Shown one piece after another: positions 7,549-17,504 of a stretch of 60,236 nucleotides of DNA (position 1 is the first letter of the stretch; every line of letters begins with the position of its first letter). Made by a program: the position numbers and the translations under genes. The DNA comes from Nonomuraea candida. GTDB taxonomy: Bacteria > Actinomycetota > Actinomycetes > Streptosporangiales > Streptosporangiaceae. Below the pieces are notes generated by a model that saw only the letters and a list, made by a program, of their open reading frames with translations, was not told where the DNA came from and made no database searches. Where the stretch lies: NCBI RefSeq assembly GCF_000725485.1, contig NZ_JOAG01000053.1, positions 1 through 60,236 on the forward strand, given 5' to 3'.

Positions 7549-7672
7549 GCGGCCCGCGCCGGGCACCGGCCCAGCCCGCCGCCAGGCATCGGCCCAGCCC
7601 GCCGCCAGGCATCGGCTCAGGCCCGCGCCGGGCAGTGACCGAGCCCGCGCCGGGCATCGGCCCAGCCCGTGA
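7549..7672. repeat. Intergenic ~23-bp GC-rich tandem repeat
   Basis: About five degenerate copies of a unit resembling CAGCCCGCCGCCAGGCATCGG fill the gap between two convergent genes. It encodes nothing recognisable; I see no clean hairpin terminator apart from GCCCGCGCCGGGC-type inverted pieces within the units. Confidence 0.8.
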
Positions 7673-7684
7673 GTGGCACGGGCG

Positions 7685-8473
7685 TCAGCCCGCGACGGGC
7701 ACCGGCTCCCGGCGGGCCGCCTCGTAACGTTCCAGGATCACGTCCACCAGCTCGGGAGCCGGCCCCAGCACGTCGGAGACCACCTCGGCCCCCGCCGCCA
7801 GCGCGTCGCGCCGCACCTTGTCGGCGAAGTAGCCGGGAGCCAGCAGGTACGGCGCCACGACCACCCGCGGCGCCCCCGCCCGCAGCAGCCCGGCGACCGC
7901 CTTGGCCGGGGTCGGCGCGGCGGCCGAGGCGTACGCGGGCGCCACGGTCCACCAGCCGGACCGCCGCCACCCTCGGGCCAGCTCCGCGACCACCGCGTTG
8001 GCGCGGGCGTCGCTGGAGCCCGCCGACACCAGCACCACGGCCGTGTCCGGGTCGCCCGCCGGCACCCCCGCCTCGGCCAGCCGCCGCTCCAGCGCGGACA
8101 GCAGCAGCGGATGCGGGCCGAGCGTGCGCCCGTAGCGGACGCGCAGGCGCGGCTCGCGCGCCCTGACCTCGTTCAGCGCCGCCGGCAGGTCCACCCGGCT
8201 GTGGTAGGCCTCGGTGAGCAGCAGCGGCAGCACCACGGCCTCCCGCAGGCCGCCCAGGGCCTGGCCGAGGGTCGGGGCGCAGTGGTCCAAGTACGCCACC
8301 CGCACGTCCATCGGCACCCGGCCGGCGAACGCGTCGAGCAACGCGGCCACGGTGGCGGCGGCCCGCGGGTCGCGCGACCCGTGCGCCACCGCCACCAGTG
8401 GCACGCGGCCGGGGGCCGCCCCGCCTGCCAACGGGACGGGACCCCCGCTGGGGATCACAGGTGAATGCCGCAT
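7685..8473 (-). CDS. cbiX: Sirohydrochlorin chelatase (CbiX/SirB-like)
   Basis: A 262-residue chelatase that would insert Fe or Co into sirohydrochlorin. The start of the first CbiX half is marked by VAVAHGSRDP with His31, and the second metal-side motif by PLLLTEAYHSRVDLP. The second half (from about residue 140) keeps the fold (VVLVSAGSSDARAN) but lacks the HGS motif, as in two-domain actinobacterial proteins. The start at 8473 lies inside the end of cysH (19-bp overlap), so it is cotranscribed with sir and cysH. The context favours ferrochelation for the siroheme needed by the sulfite reductase over cobalamin synthesis. Confidence 0.85.
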   Translation of the reverse strand: MRHSPVIPSGGPVPLAGGAAPGRVPLVAVAHGSRDPRAAATVAALLDAFAGRVPMDVRVAYLDHCAPTLGQALGGLREAVVLPLLLTEAYHSRVDLPAALNEVRAREPRLRVRYGRTLGPHPLLLSALERRLAEAGVPAGDPDTAVVLVSAGSSDARANAVVAELARGWRRSGWWTVAPAYASAAAPTPAKAVAGLLRAGAPRVVVAPYLLAPGYFADKVRRDALAAGAEVVSDVLGPAPELVDVILERYEAARREPVPVAG

Positions 8474-9183
8474 TCGACCTTCCCCAGGCCCGCCCAGCGT
8501 CCGCTGCGCGGGTCCTCGCCCTCCGCGACCTGCCGCGTGCACGGCGCGCAGCCGATCGAGGGGTAGTTGTCGTAGTGCAACGGGTTGATCAGCACGCCGT
8601 TGTCGGCGATGTAGTTGTCGACGTCCTCCTGGGTCCAGGCGGCGATCGGGTTGACCTTGACCATCTGCCGCTTGGCGTCCCACTCCACGACCTTGGTGCC
8701 GGTCCTGCTGGGCGACTCGTCGCGGCGGATGCCGGAGATCCACGCCAGGTACGGCTCCAGCGCCCGGTTCAGCGGCTCCACCTTGCGCAGGTAGCAGCAC
8801 AGGTCGGGGTTGCGCCCGAACAGGCGCGGCCCGAGGTCGCGATCCTGCTCCTCGACCGTGCGCGACGGCTTGATGTCGATCACGTTCACGTCATAGACCT
8901 GCCGCACGGCGTCGCGCGTGCCGATCGTCTCGGCGAAGTGGTAGCCGGTGTCGATGAACAACACGTCCACGCCGGGCTTGACCCTGCTCACGAGGTCGAT
9001 GAGCAGGGCGTCGCTCATCGAGGAGGTCAGGCACAGCCGGTCGCCGAACGTCGCCGCCGCCCACCTGATGATCTCCCGGGCGGGCGCGCCCTCCAGGAAC
9101 TTCGCGGCGGACTCGACGATGTCCTGGAGGTCGAGCGCGCCGCCCTGCTGTCTCAAACCGACCTCGATGTCGACCAGCGTCAT
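8455..9183 (-). CDS. cysH: Assimilatory adenylyl-sulfate (APS) reductase, [4Fe-4S] type
   Basis: A 242-residue enzyme that reduces activated sulfate to sulfite with thioredoxin. It carries the Fe-S cluster cysteines of the APS-using branch, Cys129-Cys130 (DLCCYLRK) and Cys212/Cys215 (IGCAPCTR), and the catalytic Cys238 near the C-terminus (VECGIHL). The PAPS-loop-like TSSMSDALLIDL lies near residue 55. The CC..CxxC pattern argues for APS rather than PAPS as substrate. Its ATG overlaps the stop of the upstream 58-codon gene by four bases (ATGA), and its own end overlaps cbiX. It sits second-to-last in the sir operon, presumably under the Cys-leader control upstream of sir. Confidence 0.95.
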   Translation of the reverse strand: MTLVDIEVGLRQQGGALDLQDIVESAAKFLEGAPAREIIRWAAATFGDRLCLTSSMSDALLIDLVSRVKPGVDVLFIDTGYHFAETIGTRDAVRQVYDVNVIDIKPSRTVEEQDRDLGPRLFGRNPDLCCYLRKVEPLNRALEPYLAWISGIRRDESPSRTGTKVVEWDAKRQMVKVNPIAAWTQEDVDNYIADNGVLINPLHYDNYPSIGCAPCTRQVAEGEDPRSGRWAGLGKVECGIHL

Positions 9184-9356
9184 ATCTTCACTCCGATTCC
9201 AAGGAATTTCAGCTTGAAGGCACGAGCGCAGGCGCGGCAGTACCAGCCGCCGCCGCCAGTCGCGGGCCCGGCGGCGGCGTTCAGCTCGCCCTCGTAGGGC
9301 TCGAGGTCCTCGTCGCCGCAGTACGGGCAGTGAAAGGGAACCGCTCGTGTGGTCAT
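9180..9356 (-). CDS. 58-residue zinc-ribbon protein between sir and cysH
   Basis: A small frame overlapping both neighbours by ATGA junctions: its ATG overlaps the sir stop and its TGA overlaps the cysH start. The product begins MTTRAVPFHCPYCGDEDLEP and has a second pair in GGWYCRACARAF, so Cys10, Cys13, Cys40 and Cys43 form a CPYC/CRAC zinc- or iron-binding ribbon. The tight coupling inside an operon dedicated to sulfur reduction suggests an accessory role, such as an electron-transfer, metallochaperone or assembly factor for Sir or CysH. The family function is not known to me. Short length makes it easy for gene finders to miss. Confidence 0.85.
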   Translation of the reverse strand: MTTRAVPFHCPYCGDEDLEPYEGELNAAAGPATGGGGWYCRACARAFKLKFLGIGVKI

Positions 9357-11041
9357 TTCAGGTCGGCCTCGTCCGCTCGCTGGACCCAGTCCGCGAAGGA
9401 CTCGCCTTCCTTCTTCTGGCTGTCGTAGTTGGACACGACGCGCGCCACGTAGTCGGGCAGCGCCTTGGCTGTGGTCTTGAGGCCGCGTACTTTCCTGCCG
9501 AAGCCGGCGTTGACACCGAGGGAGCCGCCCAGGTGGATCTGGTAGCCCTCGACCTGCTCGCCGTTCTCGTCCACGACGAGCTGGCCCTTCAGCCCGATGT
9601 CGGCCACCTGGATGCGGGCGCAGGAGTTGGGGCAGCCGTTGAGGTTGATGGTCAGCGGCTCACGGAAGTCGGGCAGCCGCCGCTCCAGCTCGTCGATCAG
9701 GTCCATCGCGGTGGCCTTGGTCTCGACGATGGCCAGCTTGCAGAACTCGATGCCGGTGCAGGCCATCGTCTGGCGGCGGAAGGTGGAGGGGTTGACCTGG
9801 AGGTCGCCCGCCTCCAGCTCGGCCACGAGCGAGTCGACCCGGTCGGGCGCGACGTCGAGGATGACCATCTTCTGCTCGACCGTGGTGCGGACCCGGTTGG
9901 AGCCGTGCCGCTCGGCGATGTCGGCGATCAGGTGCAACTTGTCGCCGTCGACCCGGCCCACCTTGGGCGCGAAGCCGACGTAGAAGTTGCCGTCCTTCTG
10001 CGGGAAGACGCCCACGTGGTCGCGCCGGTTGTCGCGCGGCGCCTCGGGGGCGGGCCCGTCGGGCAGCGGCTCCTTGAGGTATTCGGTCTCCAGGATCTCC
10101 CTGAACTTCTCCGGCCCCCAGTCGTTGACCAGGAACTTGATGCGGGCCCGGTGGCGCAGCCGGCGGTAGCCGTAGTCGCGGAAGATGCCGACCACGCCCT
10201 CGTGCACGTCGGCCGCCTTCTCGGGGCTGACGAACACGCCCAGCCGCTTGCCCAGCATCGGGTTGGTCGACAGGCCGCCGCCCACCCACAGGTCGTAGCC
10301 GGCCTCGCCGCGCTCGTTGACCACGCCGACGAAGGCGACGTCGTTGATCTCGTGCACCGTGCAGTGCGCCGGGCAGCCGCTCAGCGCCGTCTTGAACTTG
10401 CGCGGCAGGTTGGAGTAGGCCGGGTTGCCGACGACCCGGTCGTAGATCTCGCGGATCTGGTCGCTGGCGTCGAGCACCTCGCCGGTGTCGATCCCGGCCA
10501 GCGGGCAGCCCATGATCACGCGCGGGGTGTCGCCGCACGCCTCGGTCGTGGACAGGCCCACGGCCTCCAGGCGCTCCCAGATGTCCGGCACCGACTCGAT
10601 CTCGACCCAGTGGAGCTGGATGTTCTGCCGGTCGGTGATGTCGGCGGTGCCGCGGGCGTACTCGTTGGAGATGTCGGCGATCGTGCGCAGCTGGGCCAGG
10701 TCGAGCTGGCCGCCGTCGATGCGCACGCGCAGCATGAAGTAGCTGTCGTCCAGCTCCTCCGGCTCCAGGATCGCGGTCTTGCCGCCGTCGATGCCGGGCT
10801 TGCGCTGGGTGTAGAGGCCGTACCAGCGCATGCGCCCGCGCAGGTCGGCCGGGTCGATCGAGTCGAAGCCCCGCTTGGAGTAGATGTCGATGATGCGCTG
10901 GCGGACGTTGAGACCGTCGTCGTTCTTCTTGTTCTCTTCGTTCTTGTTCAGCGGCTCACGGTAACCGAGAGCCCACTGACCTTCGCCGCGCGGGCGCTTG
11001 TGGTGCCGGCTGGCAGGAGTCCGGCTGGCAGGGGTGCTCAT
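9353..11041 (-). CDS. sir: Ferredoxin-dependent sulfite (nitrite) reductase
   Basis: A 562-residue siroheme / [4Fe-4S] enzyme reducing sulfite to sulfide. The cluster ligands are Cys428, Cys434 (TMACTGIEFCKLA) and Cys470, Cys474 (NGCPNSCAR); duplicate half-domains are visible (LRTIADISNEYARG.. and KLHLIADIAERHGSN..). A mirror motif SGCPAHC lies near residue 222. Length and motifs fit the actinobacterial SirA/NirA group; its linkage to cysH and cbiX favours sulfite as substrate. The ATG follows AAGGA in the transcript, 108 bp below the end of a Cys-Cys leader ORF, which implies attenuation by cysteine supply. Confidence 0.95.
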   Translation of the reverse strand: MSTPASRTPASRHHKRPRGEGQWALGYREPLNKNEENKKNDDGLNVRQRIIDIYSKRGFDSIDPADLRGRMRWYGLYTQRKPGIDGGKTAILEPEELDDSYFMLRVRIDGGQLDLAQLRTIADISNEYARGTADITDRQNIQLHWVEIESVPDIWERLEAVGLSTTEACGDTPRVIMGCPLAGIDTGEVLDASDQIREIYDRVVGNPAYSNLPRKFKTALSGCPAHCTVHEINDVAFVGVVNERGEAGYDLWVGGGLSTNPMLGKRLGVFVSPEKAADVHEGVVGIFRDYGYRRLRHRARIKFLVNDWGPEKFREILETEYLKEPLPDGPAPEAPRDNRRDHVGVFPQKDGNFYVGFAPKVGRVDGDKLHLIADIAERHGSNRVRTTVEQKMVILDVAPDRVDSLVAELEAGDLQVNPSTFRRQTMACTGIEFCKLAIVETKATAMDLIDELERRLPDFREPLTINLNGCPNSCARIQVADIGLKGQLVVDENGEQVEGYQIHLGGSLGVNAGFGRKVRGLKTTAKALPDYVARVVSNYDSQKKEGESFADWVQRADEADLK

Positions 11042-11080
11042 TGCGCGTCCTTCGGATCATGGGCGCGCGCAGCGATCCTC

Positions 11081-11101
11081 CTGCCTCGTCGTCGAGGGCA
11101 G
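11081..11101 (-). promoter_or_regulatory. Hairpin in the sir leader between leader ORF and sir
   Basis: CTGC-C-CTCG / CGAG-GCAG forms an 8-bp stem with one bulge around an ACGA loop, 40 bp before sir. It lies between the Cys-Cys leader ORF and the operon and could be the switchable element of an attenuator. No alternative antiterminator partner is obvious by eye. Confidence 0.35.
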
Positions 11102-11148
11102 GGCTGGAGAGGAGGAGTGCGACGCGCTCAGCGGTAAAGAAGATGGGG

Positions 11149-11232
11149 TTAGCGGGCGTCGCAACAGATGGCACTGCGGACACGCTGAAGGTCGACGTGG
11201 CGTCGACCGGTGAGCATCGGGTCCGCTGGCAT
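11149..11232 (-). CDS. Leaderless Cys-Cys leader peptide of the sir operon
   Basis: A 27-residue frame (ATG at 11232; a second in-frame ATG at 11217 gives 22 residues) ending HVDLQRVRSAICCDAR. Actinobacterial sulfur genes are often preceded by leader peptides of just this kind, with an R-R-H-V-D-L-x-R-V core and one or more Cys near the end; polycysteine leaders act as cysteine-responsive attenuators in mycobacteria. The first ATG is where transcription is expected to start from the promoter at 11239-11267, so the mRNA would be leaderless. Slow decoding of tandem Cys codons under cysteine starvation would alter expression of sir-cysH-cbiX. Confidence 0.75.
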   Translation of the reverse strand: MPADPMLTGRRHVDLQRVRSAICCDAR

Positions 11233-11238
11233 GCTTCG

Positions 11239-11267
11239 AGGTTACTCCGGCCGTCCGGGATGTCCAA
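11239..11267 (-). promoter_or_regulatory. Promoter of the sir leader transcript
   Basis: On the minus strand TTGGAC (11262-11267) and TAACCT (11239-11244) are separated by 17 bp, a good vegetative-type promoter. The -10 box ends six bases before the leader ATG at 11232. Confidence 0.65.
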
Positions 11268-11293
11268 GACCGGGTCCAGACTGTGGGATAGTG

Positions 11294-11419
11294 TCAGCCT
11301 TGACGCGGCCAGTCCAGCTCCGACTCCCCGGGCCGCGCCTGCTCCTGGTGCTGGCAGTCGCACCACGAGCCGCCGCGGCAGTCCTCGTGGCGCTTGTCCT
11401 TGCAGCTCTCGCAGATCAC
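11294..11419 (-). CDS. 41-residue Cys-rich small protein
   Basis: A GTG-started frame beginning VICESCKDKRHEDCRGGSWC and continuing DCQHQEQ; five cysteines and two histidines in the first 24 residues suggest a compact zinc-binding knuckle (CxxC, HxxxC.., CxC..H). The tail is acidic and ends WPRQG. GATAAT lies exactly six bases before the GTG, so translation is probably leaderless. It lies 27 bp upstream of the sir leader promoter in the same orientation and may be transcribed into it. Small proteins of this look are widespread in actinomycetes but have no assigned function that I know of. Confidence 0.65.
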   Translation of the reverse strand: MICESCKDKRHEDCRGGSWCDCQHQEQARPGESELDWPRQG

Positions 11420-11425
11420 GCCTGC

Positions 11426-11431
11426 ATTATC
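11426..11431 (-). promoter_or_regulatory. -10 box of the 41-residue Cys-rich gene
   Basis: GATAAT on the minus strand, six bases before the GTG start. No convincing -35 element is visible at 16-18 bp. Confidence 0.4.
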
Positions 11432-11513
11432 CCTCTTCGCGCCGCGACAATCAGGGGCGGATCAGGGTCTTACCGGATGACACGACCGGCATGGCCGGTG
11501 ACATGCTGTGAGC

Positions 11514-11888
11514 ATGCGCACAATCCTGAACGTCATCTGGCTGGTGTTCGCGGGGATCTGGCTGGCCATGGGTTACGCGCTGGCCGGGATCATCTGCTGC
11601 ATCCTCATCGTCACGATCCCGTTCGGCATCGCCTCGTTCAGAATCGCCGCGTACGCGCTGTGGCCGTTCGGCCGGACCGTGGTGCGCGACCCCGACGCGG
11701 GCGTCTTCTCCCTCCTCGGCAACATCATCTGGTTCGTCGTCGCCGGGATCTGGCTCGCCATCGGCCACGTCGTGACCTCGATCCCGCTGTTCATCTCCAT
11801 CATCGGCATCCCGCTGGGCGTGGCCAACATCAAGCTGATCCCCGTGTCTCTCCTTCCTCTGGGCGCGCGCATCGTCGACAACGACTAG
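11514..11888 (+). CDS. YccF-family inner-membrane protein
   Basis: A 124-residue membrane protein of the YccF/DUF307 family: two similar halves, each with an NxIWxxxAGIWLAxG hairpin (NVIWLVFAGIWLAMG; NIIWFVVAGIWLAIG), and the PFGIASFRIAAYALWPFGRTVV and IPLGVANIKLIPVSLLPLGA loops. The function of the family is unknown; the internal duplication and amphipathic loops suggest a small multimer in the cytoplasmic membrane. ATG at 11514 is preferred, though a GTG two codons earlier is possible. The gene lies divergent from the Cys-rich small gene and 57 bp before the YihY-like gene. Confidence 0.85.
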   Translation: MRTILNVIWLVFAGIWLAMGYALAGIICCILIVTIPFGIASFRIAAYALWPFGRTVVRDPDAGVFSLLGNIIWFVVAGIWLAIGHVVTSIPLFISIIGIPLGVANIKLIPVSLLPLGARIVDND

Positions 11889-11945
11889 GGCAGGACCTGG
11901 GACGTAAGCTGTCCCGAAGAGTCACTGCGAATACCGTTGGGTGCC

Positions 11946-12878
11946 ATGACGTCCACCGATGCGCCGCCCAGGCCCAAGCGAGGGCTCGTCTCCCACGCCC
12001 GGGCCCGGCTGAACTGGGTGCTCGACACCAAGTCGTGGGCGATCGTGCGCGCGGCCACGAACGCCGGCGTCACCTACCGGGTGACCGGCCTGGCCGGCGA
12101 GGCGGCGTTCTTCGCGCTGCTGTCCCTGCCGCCGTTCGTGCTGGGCCTCATCGGCGTGCTGGGCAAGCTCGGCACCTGGCTCGGGCCGGGCGTGGTCGCC
12201 GAGGTGAAGACCTGGGTGATCGAGCAGGCGGGGCTGCTGTTCACCGACGACGCCGTCAACAAGGTGATCAACCCGCTCATCACCGACGTGCTCAGTGACG
12301 ACGCGGGCAAGGTGTCGATCATCTCGCTGGGCTTCCTGCTGTCGCTCTGGTCCGGCTCCCGGGCCCTTTACGTCTACGTCGACCTCATCTCCGTCGCCTA
12401 CGGCCTGGGCGAGGAGCGCGGCATCATCCGCACCCGCCTGATGTCGTTCGGCCTCTACGTCATCGGACTGATCATCGGCATCATCGTCATGCCGATCCTC
12501 GTCGTCGGCCCCACCCTGATCAAGGACGCGCTGCCCGCCGACTACGGCATCGCGATCGACCTGCTCTACTGGCCGGTGGTGATCATCGGCTCGGTGCTCT
12601 TCCTGACCGTGCTCTACCACGTCAGCGTGCCGGTGCGCACCAAGTGGTACCGCGAGCTGCCCGGGGCCATCCTGGCGCTGTTCCTGTGGATCGTCTGCGC
12701 GGCCGTGCTGCGCGCGGTGCTGGCCGCCTGGTTCTCGCCCGTCTCGGTGTACGGCTCGCTCGCCGCGCCCATCGCACTGCTGCTGTGGCTCTACATCACC
12801 GCGCTGGCCGTGCTCATCGGCGCCATCCTGAACGCGGAGGTGGACCGGCTCTGGCCGGGCGTCGGCAGGACCAGATAG
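11946..12878 (+). CDS. YihY/BrkB-family membrane protein
   Basis: A 310-residue integral membrane protein with about six hydrophobic segments. The family motif region is GLAGEAAFFALLSLPPFVLGLIG near residue 45, followed by LGFLLSLWSGSRALYVYVD and the C-terminal pair LPGAILALFLWIVCAAVLRAVL and LLLWLYITALAVLIGAILNAEV. Members were once called ribonuclease BN but are now treated as membrane proteins of unknown, possibly transport, function. A TTG three codons upstream is a weaker start. It is followed within 20 bp by the Ser/Thr kinase gene and may be cotranscribed with it. Confidence 0.85.
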   Translation: MTSTDAPPRPKRGLVSHARARLNWVLDTKSWAIVRAATNAGVTYRVTGLAGEAAFFALLSLPPFVLGLIGVLGKLGTWLGPGVVAEVKTWVIEQAGLLFTDDAVNKVINPLITDVLSDDAGKVSIISLGFLLSLWSGSRALYVYVDLISVAYGLGEERGIIRTRLMSFGLYVIGLIIGIIVMPILVVGPTLIKDALPADYGIAIDLLYWPVVIIGSVLFLTVLYHVSVPVRTKWYRELPGAILALFLWIVCAAVLRAVLAAWFSPVSVYGSLAAPIALLLWLYITALAVLIGAILNAEVDRLWPGVGRTR

Positions 12879-12897
12879 CCCATACCGCCAAGGGCCC

Positions 12898-14703
<1,806 letters not shown>

Positions 14704-14726
14704 GCCCCCGCGCATCCGATAAGGTC

Positions 14727-14806
14727 TAGGTCGAGACGCGACTGGCGCATTGGGTGGGATCGACCACCAGGGAGCGAAGGGAGCGGAGGCCGTGCGCCTG
14801 GGTCTT
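14727..14806 (+). ncRNA. ZTP (pfl) riboswitch upstream of glyA
   Basis: The sequence contains, in order, the conserved elements of the pfl motif: CGACTGGCG (14738-14746), a short hairpin GGTGGGATCGACCACC (14753-14768), AGGGAGCG, then after a variable linker GGCCG and CGCCTGGGTC near 14795-14804. GACTGGCG pairs in the pseudoknot core, and GTC near 14730 can pair with the downstream end. pfl RNAs sense ZTP/ZMP, the alarm for low 10-formyl-THF, and switch on one-carbon genes such as glyA; this one ends about 30 bp before the glyA start. Whether it acts by termination or by masking the AGGAG cannot be told by eye. Confidence 0.8.
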
Positions 14807-14835
14807 CGCACATCGTCAACGATGACAGGAGAGTC

Positions 14836-16089
<1,254 letters not shown>

Positions 16090-16125
16090 CGCCTCCGGTC
16101 CCGGCGCGGGCCCTCTGGGTCCCGT

Positions 16126-16215
16126 TCCGGCGCGGCCTTCTGGGCCCTGCTCCGGCGTGGCCTTCTGGGCTCTGCTCCGGCGCGGCCTTCTGGGCTCTGC
16201 TCCGGCGTGGCCTTC
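16126..16215 (+). repeat. 25-bp tandem repeat after glyA
   Basis: Three complete 25-bp units and a partial fourth follow the pattern TCCGGCG(C/T)GGCCTTCTGGG(C)(C/T)CTGC. A more degenerate copy precedes at about 16093-16125. Non-coding; it begins roughly 37 bp beyond the glyA stop. Confidence 0.9.
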
Positions 16216-16243
16216 CTCTTCCTTTACGGCAAGCCGGCGAGAC

Positions 16244-16271
16244 GGCCACCCGCCGCACGTGGCGGGTGGCC
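16244..16271 (+). terminator. Strong hairpin downstream of glyA
   Basis: GGCCACCCGCC and GGCGGGTGGCC form a perfect 11-bp stem around GCACGT. It is the first strong hairpin after glyA and its repeats. Confidence 0.6.
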
Positions 16272-16378
16272 TCCAGGGAGACGCTTCTGGACCCGCACAT
16301 GTCCGGCCGCCGTAACGGCGCACCCTGGCCATGACGGTGGTGACCATCCCGTGCCGTCGGTCCGGGACACGCAGGCGA

Positions 16379-16416
16379 GCGCCCCACCGCACGGGCTCCC
16401 TTGTGCGGCGGGGCGC
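16379..16416. terminator. 14-bp hairpin in the glyA downstream gap
   Basis: GCGCCCCACCGCAC and GTGCGGCGGGGCGC pair with one A-C mismatch around a 10-nt loop. It could terminate transcription from either side. Confidence 0.45.
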
Positions 16417-16660
16417 TCGGCGCGAGCGGGGTGGGCCGGAGTACCCCGTCGCGGTGTCCGGCCGGCGACCCGGAGAATCGGGCCCGCCCGGCCGGGGACG
16501 GCCGGGGAAAGGACGGAACCGAATCGTCCCCTCCCGGCCTCTCGAAGCCTTGCTGTCCCGGTTTGGCAGTACGGCAAGCAGTACGCGCGGCGGGCCGATG
16601 AGGTTCAATCCGCCGATCCGCGAATTTCCCCTCCGGGCGCATTCGGCCCGCCCCGAAACG

Positions 16661-16701
16661 CCGGAAAGCCCTCCCACCAGCGGTGAGAGGGCTCGTTCCG
16701 G
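16661..16701 (-). terminator. Extended hairpin downstream of the anti-sigma gene
   Basis: CCGGAA-AGCCCTC-CAC pairs with GTG-GAGGGCT-TTCCGG with one mismatch and a 2-nt bulge, loop CAGCG. It lies 66 bp beyond the end of the anti-sigma gene read on the minus strand. Confidence 0.6.
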
Positions 16702-16766
16702 GGGCCGTAAAGCCTCGGCTCGTGCGGGGAGCCGGCCGGCGGTGGCCGGGCACGACCGCCCGGCGG

Positions 16767-17504
16767 TCACGCCCGGATGGTGAGCAGTTTCTTGCCCGTC
16801 GAGGTGACCACCTCGAAATGGTCGACGTCCGGCAACTGCGTGGCGCTGCCGCCGTGCATGTAGAGCGGCTCGGGGGAGCCCGGCACTCCGTACCCGGCTG
16901 GAGGTACGGACCATCCGGTCATCACCCGCCGCTCGCCCGACTTGCCGACCGAGATCAGCTCGCACTCCAGCGGCCCCTTCACCCCGGCCAGTTTGAGCGC
17001 CGCGTGCGTGCCCCAGCCCTTCGACTCCACGACCAGCCCGCCGGTCACCCCGTCCACGCCCTTGCCCTCGATGGGCCTGCCCGTGGCGTAGAAGTGCTCG
17101 GCCGGGCCCATGCTCGCGTCCATGTGACCGCCGTGCCCCTGGGCGATCTGGGCCGTGCCGCCCGCGTCGGCGTCGAGCTGCGTGCCGACCGTCAGCCCGC
17201 CCGCCACCAGGGTGACCGCCGCCGCCATCCCGATCATGAACGTCCCCCGGCGCGCCTTCCTGTCGGCCGCCCGCTTGCGCCGGAGCAGGTCGATCACGTC
17301 ACCTTGGCGGTCATAGGAAGGGGGGTCGGGATCCTCGACGGGCCCGATCCCCTGCAGCACGTCGGCCACGCCGGCCAGGTCGGACAGCTCGTAGCGGCAG
17401 GAGGGACAGCCGAGGAGATGGGCCTCGAAGGCCAGCCGGTCGTCCTCGTCCAGCAGCCCGAGCGCATAGGCGCCCACGTCAGTGTGCTCGACTCTCGAAG
17501 TCAC
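16767..17504 (-). CDS. Zinc-finger anti-sigma factor
   Basis: A 245-residue membrane anti-sigma factor. The ZAS domain is at the N-terminus, with His7, His29, Cys33 and Cys36 (AHLLGCPSC), the classic HxxxCxxC. A single membrane helix follows a basic stretch (RKRAADRKARRG) at about residues 88-106. The outer domain contains GHGGHMD and ends near PDVDHFEVVTSTG, resembling anti-sigma-K type domains that respond to extracytoplasmic stress. Its start overlaps the sigma stop by four bases, so the two are coupled and made in step. The sigma gene is upstream on the same strand. Confidence 0.9.
   Translation of the reverse strand: MTSRVEHTDVGAYALGLLDEDDRLAFEAHLLGCPSCRYELSDLAGVADVLQGIGPVEDPDPPSYDRQGDVIDLLRRKRAADRKARRGTFMIGMAAAVTLVAGGLTVGTQLDADAGGTAQIAQGHGGHMDASMGPAEHFYATGRPIEGKGVDGVTGGLVVESKGWGTHAALKLAGVKGPLECELISVGKSGERRVMTGWSVPPAGYGVPGSPEPLYMHGGSATQLPDVDHFEVVTSTGKKLLTIRA

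Larger units (their letters stand above)
16090..16766. other. 677-bp non-coding gap between glyA and the anti-sigma gene
   Basis: No convincing gene is visible here. The stretch holds the 25-bp tandem repeat and three strong hairpins (16244-16271, 16379-16416, 16661-16701), each annotated separately. Reading frames here lack typical third-position GC bias and start-site signals. The length and structure are more than two convergent terminators would need. Confidence 0.7.
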
